In this document: one piece after another, positions 33,748 through 40,943 of the stretch | How the letters are laid out: the number at the start of each line of letters is the position of its first letter | Numbering within the stretch: position 1 is the stretch's first letter | NCBI GenBank assembly: GCA_965206655.1 | Contig: CBDBKC010000029.1 | Location: 1 to 64,000 of the forward strand | Length of the DNA: 64,000 bases | Reading direction: 5' to 3' | Source of the DNA: JAPPLB01 sp965206655 | Lineage (GTDB): Bacteria > Acidobacteriota > Terriglobia > Bryobacterales > UBA6623 | Made by a program: the position numbers and the translations under genes | The notes under the pieces: generated by a model | The model's input: only the letters and a program-made list of their open reading frames with translations | Database searches by the model: none | Told to the model about the DNA's origin: nothing

Positions 33748-36501
33748 TTACCGACCCAGCTCGGCCTGCCAATTCAGTACCACGGTCACGGGCACCCGCC
33801 CGGACTCCCCGGCCGCTACATCGATCAGGAACCGCCGGCCGTCATTAGACACGTCGTAGTGATAGAAAATGTCAGGCCTGAGATCGTTGAACTCAGGTAC
33901 GTCGAACAACGCCGAAGGTACTCCCGGCCGAAAAGTCTCCTGAGCTTCCACCTCTACGACCATCATCCGACGATCGGCGCTCAAATAGAACAGCTCCTTG
34001 CCGTCCGCACTCCAACGGGGCTGCAACCCTCCGCCCGTCGATATCTGCCATTTGCTCCCGTCAGCCGGGTACGGCTGGACGTAGATTTCGCTTTGACCCG
34101 ACTCATCTGACACATAGGTAACCCATCGGTCATCGGGCGAAAACTGACCCGTTGATTCGGCAAACTTCGTTTGAATATACGGGACGGGCTCTCTGTTGCC
34201 CTCCAGCGGCAGGACCCATAGGTCCCACCTCGTGTCGGGACTCTGCTCCCTGAAAAGAAGCAAGCTTCCATCACGGGACCAATCGAGTGGCCCCTTGACG
34301 TTGGCTGTTTTGAGCAGAAGCTCCGGCTGACCCGCGCCGCTCGTTGCCTTCACGTAAAGATCGGCAGAGCCACCGCCTCGGGTGGAACTGAAAGCTAAGC
34401 GTGCGCCGTCTGGCGACCACGCGTGCGTCCATTCCGATGCCGGATCGAACGTGAATCTCGACATGACCTCGCGGTCCAAATCGTGAATCCAGATGTCGGT
34501 TCGAGCGGCCTCCGCAAAAAGCGAGACAGCAACTCTGTCACTATCAGGGGAAAGGCTGATGGCGCCATGCGCCGCCGGCTCGCCGACCGAGCCGAGCCGT
34601 CTACCCTGCCGGTCAAACCACACCAGTTGGTGCGAGACCCCGCCCCTTCCGCCGTATGCAAGCAGCCCGGTTTGCGAAACCGAGAAATCACTAGGATTGG
34701 CTCCCGCGTTGGCCCTCACACCTTCCGCGATGGGAAAGGGCTGGCCGTCCAACTCCAGGCGCCTCGGATCAAACTCCTGTGCCATCAGACTGTAGTCCCG
34801 TGCGAATAGCAGATACCCCTTGGAGTGCCCTGGTGAAGGGGGTGCGTAGCGGACGGTTGTGTGGTCCCGCAGAAGTGGTACGTTCCTCTTGGATCCAGGC
34901 TCCTGGGTAGACCGATCATCCAGGCTGGCTACGTAAACCTCTCGGGACCCAATCAAGCCTGCCGCGTACAAGAAATGCGTGCCATCCGGAAGGAAATGCG
35001 GATACCGGTGTGACACCCCCTGACCGGACTCGGCGTCGCCTAGGGTTGTGACAGGTATCGGCTCCCCGCCGGCATCTGAGACACGCTGAAGAGGGCCCGT
35101 CGCGCGAGGCGCGAAAACGATAACTCCCTTACTTCCGTCCGGTCCTTGAGCCCACGTACCGCCCCGGGGGCTTGGAGCGTCGCACAGGATTTGAGGTGCA
35201 CCTCCAGTGATATCGATCTTCTTGAGCTTGTTGTTGGCAAAGAACCCGAGAAAACGGCTATCAGGCGACCAGAAGGGATGGACCACGCCTTCCGTTCCCG
35301 CCAAAGGCCGCGCTTCAAGGGAGTCCATCGCACGCACCCACAGGAGCTGAGCACCAGGCCCTGAACTCCCAATGAAAGCCAGCTTCCGCCCATCGGGGGA
35401 AATTTCTGCTGCGTGTGACCGGAAGCGGACCCCGTCGGGGGCTTGGATAGAAAAACGCGTAGCTTCAAGCGGAGAGCCGGATTCAGTGAAGTGAATGAAC
35501 GCGACGGAGAGGGCGGCTACCGCCGCCAACGCGGCTACACCCCAGGAGACGCGCGCGTCGCGGGTTCGGTTATTCGCCGGAGCTGTTTGATCGGCCACGC
35601 CTGGATGCACGGTGGTGCGACCGTGGGCTGTTGCCCCTCCTCCAGCAACAGCACCCGTCACGCTCAGCGCCCGCGAACGCCCCAAGAAGAGTTTCTGAGC
35701 CAAGGTTCGAAGATCAACAATCAGATCCGCGGCGTTTTGATAGCGGCTGCTGCCATCTTTGGCCAGGCACTTGTCGACCAGCAGCTCGAGTTCTATCGGC
35801 AGGCCTGTCCGCAACCCTGTCAGGGGCTCCGGTTCCTGGTGGACGATCTCATAAAGCAGAGCTTGGTCATACTCACCCTTGAAGGGCCGCGCGCCTGTCA
35901 CCATCTCGTAGAGCACGATGCCTAGCGCCCAGATGTCGGAACGGCTATCCACCTCCATGCCCTGGGCCTGCTCGGGCGACATATAGGCGACCGTGCCCAT
36001 GGTTTGGTCGGCCCTTGTGAGACGAGACGCTTCCGTCAACCGCGCCAATCCAAAATCCATGATCGTGGCGTGGCCTTTGGCATCGACCATGACATTCGCG
36101 GGTTTGATGTCGCGGTGGACAACGCCCTTCGCATGCGCCGCTTCCAGGCCCTCGGCGATTTGTCGGCCAATATCCAGAGCCTCTTTCAAAGACAACGGCC
36201 CTCGCTCGATGCGGGCTTCGAGCGGCTCCCCTTCGAGGAAGGCCATCGAGAGGAACGTTCTGCCCTCGGCCTCGTCGATCTCGTGGACGGGACAGATATT
36301 GGGGTGATGCAGTCCCGCCGCTGCCTTGGCCTCGCGCAGGAACCGCGCCTTCGCTTCTTCGTCGTTGAGTAGATGACCTGCCAGAAACTTAAGCGCGACG
36401 GTCCGGTCGAGTTTGGTGTCCTCGGCCTTGTAGACGACACCCATGCCGCCCTCACCGAGCTTCTCGGTGATGCGGTAATGCGAGATTGTGCCGCCTATCA
36501 T
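33748..36501 (-). CDS. Ser/Thr protein kinase with membrane anchor and TolB-like propeller
   Basis: A 917-residue receptor-type kinase. The kinase domain (residues about 9-270) is complete: GEGGMGVVYKAEDT (glycine loop), VALKFL (lysine), VVHRDIKPANVMV (catalytic loop), MDFGLARL and TVAYMSPEQAQG. A linker leads to a single membrane helix near residues 310-330 (VSWGVAALAAVAALSVAFIH). The rest is made of WD40-like/PD40 repeats (ISPDGRKLAFIGSS, WSPDSRFLGFFAN, SLSPDSDRVAVSLF), predicted outside the membrane. The same architecture is found at 40944-43664. The propeller may sense a ligand; this is inferred from domain order. Confidence 0.92.
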   Translation of the reverse strand: MIGGTISHYRITEKLGEGGMGVVYKAEDTKLDRTVALKFLAGHLLNDEEAKARFLREAKAAAGLHHPNICPVHEIDEAEGRTFLSMAFLEGEPLEARIERGPLSLKEALDIGRQIAEGLEAAHAKGVVHRDIKPANVMVDAKGHATIMDFGLARLTEASRLTRADQTMGTVAYMSPEQAQGMEVDSRSDIWALGIVLYEMVTGARPFKGEYDQALLYEIVHQEPEPLTGLRTGLPIELELLVDKCLAKDGSSRYQNAADLIVDLRTLAQKLFLGRSRALSVTGAVAGGGATAHGRTTVHPGVADQTAPANNRTRDARVSWGVAALAAVAALSVAFIHFTESGSPLEATRFSIQAPDGVRFRSHAAEISPDGRKLAFIGSSGPGAQLLWVRAMDSLEARPLAGTEGVVHPFWSPDSRFLGFFANNKLKKIDITGGAPQILCDAPSPRGGTWAQGPDGSKGVIVFAPRATGPLQRVSDAGGEPIPVTTLGDAESGQGVSHRYPHFLPDGTHFLYAAGLIGSREVYVASLDDRSTQEPGSKRNVPLLRDHTTVRYAPPSPGHSKGYLLFARDYSLMAQEFDPRRLELDGQPFPIAEGVRANAGANPSDFSVSQTGLLAYGGRGGVSHQLVWFDRQGRRLGSVGEPAAHGAISLSPDSDRVAVSLFAEAARTDIWIHDLDREVMSRFTFDPASEWTHAWSPDGARLAFSSTRGGGSADLYVKATSGAGQPELLLKTANVKGPLDWSRDGSLLLFREQSPDTRWDLWVLPLEGNREPVPYIQTKFAESTGQFSPDDRWVTYVSDESGQSEIYVQPYPADGSKWQISTGGGLQPRWSADGKELFYLSADRRMMVVEVEAQETFRPGVPSALFDVPEFNDLRPDIFYHYDVSNDGRRFLIDVAAGESGRVPVTVVLNWQAELGR

Positions 36502-36550
36502 GTGCTAAATGATGACCCTAGCGGATTGTACCTCCCCATGAATTGCGAGT

Positions 36551-36680
36551 CTACTGAATGACAGCCGTGACCGGGTTGGTCTGTGTGCCGTCAAGATCCA
36601 GGATGATTTGGACCTCTCCGCGGCCTACGAGAGAACGCGGAAGGGGTCCAAGATTCACCTGGTCGTGGACCGAGAGGGAC
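36551..36680 (-). pseudogene. C-terminal remnant of a Solibacter-type (TIGR03437-like) protein
   Basis: The last 41 residues before the stop, LSVHDQVNLGPLPRSLVGRG then EVQIILDLDGTQTNPVTAV, match the end of the Solibacter-type module seen at 25.3 kb (GQGLVNVVVTVDGIVANVVQ). Nothing upstream continues the domain, and IS110 lies about 400 bp beyond. It is best read as what remains of a large secreted protein gene after rearrangement. The stretch 36690-37072 shows no convincing gene. Confidence 0.6.
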
Positions 36681-37072
36681 ATCCATGATAGGTAAAAGTC
36701 AAGGATGGATGCAGGCATCCTAAACCTCCCGTGAGCAAGGTGGTTGTCTTCAACGGTGACTGAGCGTGGCAACGAACGTTTGTGCGAATCGAGTCCCAGG
36801 GTCAACGAGTCACGTGACCAGACATCCATGTGCGCGCATCGGGTCATCCCGGCTCGGCCTCATCGACCGGGCCAGGGGACCGTCGCGGAAGATTCAGTTT
36901 GTGTCAAGCCCGCCGGGCTCGAAACAGTCACAAATGAACGCATCAGAAGTTTCGCAACGAAACTTTCCTCGCGTAGTCCCTCTCGGCGAGAACCGGCGGG
37001 CAGCTCGTGACACCGCACTCAGTCGGTGAAATTCTTTGTTTCTCCTTTCAACAGAAAAAGCGGACTTGTCTC

Positions 37073-38103
37073 TTACGCCGCCTCGTCCTCCGCCCGCGGC
37101 ACAAACGGCCGGCCACTCGTGTCAACCGCCCACAAATACGCCACCAGCTTGCGCGCCACTACCAACGTCGCGCGATTGCGCGGCCCGCGCTCGATCTCCC
37201 GCTCGTAGACGGCGCGCAGCTGCGGGTTCCAACGCGGCGCCAGTTTCGCCGCCTCGATCAGCACCCGCTGCAAATGCTTGTTGCGCTGCTTCGACAGCGG
37301 TCCGCGCCGCGTCTTACCGCCCGACTCGCGCTGCGCCGAACACAGCCCGCTATAACTCACCGCCCGCCGCAGCGACCCGAAGCGCTCCGGCTCGACGATC
37401 TCCAGCGCCCAGGTCAGCGCGGTCACTTCGCCCACCCGCGAATCGACAGCAACAGCTCGACGCGCTCGCGCAGCAGCGGATGGTTCTCCAACCCGCGCAG
37501 CAACCGGCGCTGCAACGAGTCGAACATCTCCAGGCTGCCGCGCGTGATCGTCAGCAGCTCGATCACCGACTCGGGCGTGTTGCGCAGGCTGTCTAGATGC
37601 GAGTAGAAATAGTTCCTGCCGTGCAGCCGCTTGGCATCGTAAGGTTCGCCCACTTCCAGCAGCAGTCCGCTGATCTTGTTCTTCATGCGCACGGCTTCAC
37701 AGACCAGCAGGTTGCGATAGCGCAGCACGCGCCGCAGCTCGCGCATCTGGGGCGGCGCCAGGTAACACTGCGGCAGCAAGTTGCAGCGCAGCAGATCAGA
37801 GATCTTCGCGGCGTCGATGGTGTCGTTCTTCTTCTTGCCGCAAGCAATCGCTTTCAGCATCGCCGGATGCGCCACCTCGAGATCGCGGGCGAAGGGCTTG
37901 AGATGATCGTAGATCCAACCCGTAAAGATCGTCGCTTCCAACGCCCCCACCCAGGGATGCTGGATCTGCAGCGCCCACTCGCTCAGCGCCTTCCGTGTGG
38001 CGTCGATCTTGCCGCGGGCGATGATCGTGCCGTCTTTCGTCTTGGTGCAATAGCTGATCGTTTTCTTATGAATATCGAGTCCGATGTAGTACAGTTCTTC
38101 CAT
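37073..38103 (-). pseudogene. IS110-family transposase, frameshifted
   Basis: The ATG at 38103 has a strong AGGAGG site. The N-terminal DEDD-type domain starts YYIGLDIHKKTISYCTKTKD and includes KKKNDTIDAAKISDLLRC; the frame ends at SIRGWAK near 37430. The next frame continues GEVTALTWALEIVEPERFGS and QRESGGKTRRGPLSKQRNKH, the C-terminal serine-containing domain. One lost G in a G run near 37436 explains the break. Repaired length about 343 residues, typical of IS110. IS110 elements have no clear inverted repeats, so the element ends are not placed. Confidence 0.85.
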
Positions 38104-38226
38104 GGAATCCTCCTGAGTGTGGCGTTGAGCCGACCCCTCGGTCGTTCTCACCATTTTGCCCCCAGGAGGATTCCTCTTCCTCATTACCTATGCATTGAAA
38201 CAGGCTACTACTTTTGACCAATCGAT

Positions 38227-38275
38227 CGAGGCAAGCGAGGAGGCAAGCGAGGGGCAAGCGAGGGCAAGCGAGGGA
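38227..38275. repeat. short tandem repeat GGCAAGCGAG
   Basis: Four to five copies of a 10-12 bp unit (GGCAAGCGAG with one or two extra G/A) lie upstream of IS110 and about 160 bp before the integrase. Role unknown; the rest of 38104-38411 shows nothing recognisable. Confidence 0.6.
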
Positions 38276-38411
38276 CAGGCACCCTAATCGACATGCTAAC
38301 CCCATGTCTCTTCGATCCTAACTCACGTGCTATGAACATATGAACGAAGCCTTACGGCAGACGCTTCGCGTGGGCGTATGTGAGATGAGGAGGTAGGGTC
38401 GGGAGTAAGTT

Positions 38412-38436
38412 GGGACACCACTCAAGGAGGTGTCCC
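38412..38436 (+). promoter_or_regulatory. hairpin enclosing the ribosome site of the integrase gene
   Basis: Arms GGGACACC (38412-38419) and GGTGTCCC (38429-38436) are perfect complements; the loop and right arm contain the Shine-Dalgarno AAGGAGGT, and the ATG follows immediately. Folding would hide the ribosome site, so translation may be limited until the mRNA is opened or read from another start. Confidence 0.5.
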
Positions 38437-39336
38437 ATGACACGTTTACGCCGACAGATGCTCGAAGAGCTCGAGCGTCGCAACTACGCGGTCAGTACGA
38501 TTCGCTGCTACATCGACGCGGTCGAAGACTTCGCGCTCTACCACCGACGGTCGCCCGACCGGTTGGGGCCCGAGCACATCCGCCAGTACCAAGCCCACCT
38601 GTTTCGCGACCGCAAGCTGGCCGCCAACAGCGTGGCACAACGCCTGACGGGGCTGCGGTTCTTCTACTTCAAGACGCTGCGGAGGAGTTGGGACCTCAGC
38701 CTGACGCCCTACCCGAAGAAGCCGCGCCGACTGCCGAGCATTCTGTCCCAACAGGAAGTGGCGCGGTTGATTGACGCCGCCGACAGCGTCTTCCACCGCA
38801 CGATCTTGATGACGCTGTACGCCACCGGGGTGCGCCGAGCCGAGCTGACGCAGCTCCGGCTCAACGACATCGATTCGGAACGCATGGCGGTCCACATTCG
38901 CGGCGGCAAGGGCCGTAAAGACCGCGACGTGATGCTCTCCGAGCATTTGCTGGTCCACTTGCGCGAGCACATGCGCCGACTGCGGCGCAGGCCCAAGCAG
39001 TGGCTGTTCCCCGGAGGGAAGGGGCACAACGGCGATGATCCGATCACGAGCAACGTGCCCTGGCTCGCTTGCAGCCACGCCGCCCACAGGGCCGGCATCA
39101 CGAAACCCGCCCACCCTCACATCCTGCGTCATTGCTTCGCCACGCATCTGCTCGAAGCCGGCGCCGATTTGCGTACCATCCAGATGCTGCTGGGGCATCG
39201 CGATCTGGAGCAGACGGCGGTCTATCTGCACTTGTCGGCGCGCCACTTCAGCGGGGTCGCCAGCCCCCTGGACTCGTTGGGGTTGGCCTCCTTCTCTCGA
39301 GAAGACCTGTCACCCGACGATCCCGGGACGAGCTAG
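38437..39336 (+). CDS. tyrosine recombinase/integrase of IS91-type element
   Basis: A 299-residue phage-integrase-family protein from the ATG at 38437. The N-terminal SAM-like domain reads LEELERRNYAVSTIRCYIDA. The catalytic residues are the arginine in YATGVRRAELTQLRL, the H-x-x-R in HPHILRHCFATHLLEAG, a following LLGHRDLEQTAVY with the histidine and the nucleophilic tyrosine. This set is complete. Its stop directly abuts the ATG of the IS91 transposase, so the two are one translation unit. Companion recombinases are known beside some IS91-like transposases, especially in environmental bacteria; their role is uncertain. Confidence 0.9.
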   Translation: MTRLRRQMLEELERRNYAVSTIRCYIDAVEDFALYHRRSPDRLGPEHIRQYQAHLFRDRKLAANSVAQRLTGLRFFYFKTLRRSWDLSLTPYPKKPRRLPSILSQQEVARLIDAADSVFHRTILMTLYATGVRRAELTQLRLNDIDSERMAVHIRGGKGRKDRDVMLSEHLLVHLREHMRRLRRRPKQWLFPGGKGHNGDDPITSNVPWLACSHAAHRAGITKPAHPHILRHCFATHLLEAGADLRTIQMLLGHRDLEQTAVYLHLSARHFSGVASPLDSLGLASFSREDLSPDDPGTS

Positions 39337-40521
39337 ATGCCACGGCCGCCGCTGGAGGTGGCCGATCTGGTTCGCGCCGCCGGAGAGCGTTTCGTCGAGA
39401 CAAGTCGCGGCTGGCTGAACCGGCAGCATCTGAAAGTGCTGTTGGCGATCACCCGTTGCCGCACCGCCGAGCTCGGTGCTCATCTCGACGAGTGCAGCGA
39501 TTGCGGCTATCAGACCGCCATCTCTTACAACTCCTGTCGCAATCGGCATTGTCCCAAGTGCCAGGCCGGCACACGGAAGCATTGGCTGGAGGCTCGCCGC
39601 AAAGAACTGCTGCCGGTGCGCTATCTGCACGTCGTCTTCACGCTGCCGCGCGTGCTCTCGCAGCTGGCCTTACAGAACAAGGATGCGATCTACTCGCTGC
39701 TGCTCACAGCGAGCGCACAGACGCTGCTCGAAGTCGCTCGTGATCCCCGCCATCTTGGCGCCAAGATCGGCTTCCTCTCAATCCTGCACACCTGGAATCA
39801 GCGCCTCCAAGAACACGCCCACGTCCATACGGTCGTTCCCGCCGGTGGCCTCGCACTTGACCACAGCCGTTGGATCGACGCACCCTCGAAGAACTTCTTC
39901 CTGCCCAAGGACGTCCTCGCCGAGGTCTTTCGCGGTAAGTTCATCGACGGTCTCAAGAAAGCCTTCGCCGCAGGCGAGCTACGCTTCCACGGGCGCTTCG
40001 CGCCGCTGAATCAACCGCGCAACTTCAAGGCCTTTGTGCGGACCTTGTACCGCGACAAGTGGGTGGTCGAAGTCCGGCCGCCCTTCGGTGGAGCGGGGCG
40101 GGCGCTTGAGTATCTGAGCCGCTACACCCACCGTGTGGCGATCTCGAACCAGCGTTTGGTCTCGTTCGAGCAAGGCCAGGTCACCTTCCGTTGGCGTGAT
40201 TCGGCACATGGCAACCAACAACGGCTGCTGACGCTCACGCTTTACGAGTTCTTGCGCCGCTTCCTGTTGCATGTGCTGCCCAGCGGCTTCCACCGCATTC
40301 GCTACTTCGGCTTCTTGACAAACTCGAAACGCGGCGACCTATTACCGCTGTGCCGCCGGCTCATCGCCCGCGTCAACCCCTCGCGCACCATCTCCTACTC
40401 GGATGCCGAACCCTCTCGCAGTGGCTGGGTCTGTCCTCGTTGCGGCGAGCCTATGCGGCTCGCCAAGCTCTTCAGTGCCGCGGAGCTGCGCATCCACTCG
40501 CCGCCCTCTCTCGCCGCCTGA
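39337..40521 (+). CDS. IS91-family HUH transposase
   Basis: A 394-residue rolling-circle-type transposase. The N-terminal zinc domain is CSDCGYQTAISYNSCRNRHC with PKCQ. The HUH motif is EHAHVHTVVPAGG, and two tyrosines stand in LEYLSRYTHRVAISNQR, fitting the Y2 class. The C-terminal part has another cysteine pair (WVCPRCGEP). The gene starts with no gap after the integrase stop. The family uses single-stranded transfer and may mobilise DNA next to it. Confidence 0.92.
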   Translation: MPRPPLEVADLVRAAGERFVETSRGWLNRQHLKVLLAITRCRTAELGAHLDECSDCGYQTAISYNSCRNRHCPKCQAGTRKHWLEARRKELLPVRYLHVVFTLPRVLSQLALQNKDAIYSLLLTASAQTLLEVARDPRHLGAKIGFLSILHTWNQRLQEHAHVHTVVPAGGLALDHSRWIDAPSKNFFLPKDVLAEVFRGKFIDGLKKAFAAGELRFHGRFAPLNQPRNFKAFVRTLYRDKWVVEVRPPFGGAGRALEYLSRYTHRVAISNQRLVSFEQGQVTFRWRDSAHGNQQRLLTLTLYEFLRRFLLHVLPSGFHRIRYFGFLTNSKRGDLLPLCRRLIARVNPSRTISYSDAEPSRSGWVCPRCGEPMRLAKLFSAAELRIHSPPSLAA

Positions 40522-40792
40522 TGCTACGCCGCACCCAAGCTCGACGACTCTGGCCGCTTCGGCGCGAACCGTCCTCGTGCGCCTGGTCGAGCTCTCGCGA
40601 CCTGTTCGGCTCACTCCGGCTGCTCGGGCAGAAGCAAAAACGCTCCGTTCCTTGTCTCCTCACCGCTCCCCAGACAGCTCTCCAACCCCTCGATCGCCCT
40701 CGAACCGCTACCAGCCTCTCCTCACCGCCTCTAACCAATCCGATTCAAAACCCATAGACCCCCAGCCCTCCTCGAACGGCTCCCTTCATATC

Positions 40793-40859
40793 GTTGTAAC
40801 GCAAGCGACTCCCTCTGCCGTCTCGCGGCCCCCTCTGCTCGGGTCGCTTGCGTTACAAC
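40793..40859. repeat. 17-bp perfect inverted repeat after IS91 transposase
   Basis: GTTGTAACGCAAGCGAC at 40793-40809 and its exact complement at 40843-40859, with a 33-base spacer. It lies 270 bp beyond the transposase, where the origin-like end of IS91 elements would be expected. Confidence 0.75.
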
Positions 40860-40897
40860 ACTTAGATATAACACTTAGATATAACACTTAGATATAG
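40859..40897 (+). repeat. triple 13-bp direct repeat
   Basis: ACACTTAGATATA three times without spacing, starting at the end of the 17-bp inverted repeat. Iterated AT-rich motifs next to a hairpin resemble a replication or transposition initiation site. The section 40522-40792 holds no gene that I can support. Confidence 0.75.
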
Positions 40898-40943
40898 CAA
40901 CAGTAACCCGCGAACGAGTGCTATGTCGTTGTTTTTGAGAGAC

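Larger units (their letters stand above)
38335..40897 (+). mobile_element. IS91-type element with tyrosine recombinase (approximate limits)
   Basis: A two-gene unit, tyrosine recombinase then HUH transposase, with structured DNA at its right side (17-bp inverted repeat and triple 13-mer at 40793-40897). IS91-type elements have no target duplication and dissimilar ends, so limits are approximate. It lies between an IS110 copy and a kinase gene. Confidence 0.6.

Noticed and set aside
38327..40925. GTGCTATG at 38327-38334 and 40918-40925 as target duplication of the IS91-type element
   Set aside because: IS91-type elements do not make target duplications and an 8-bp match in this span can occur by chance.
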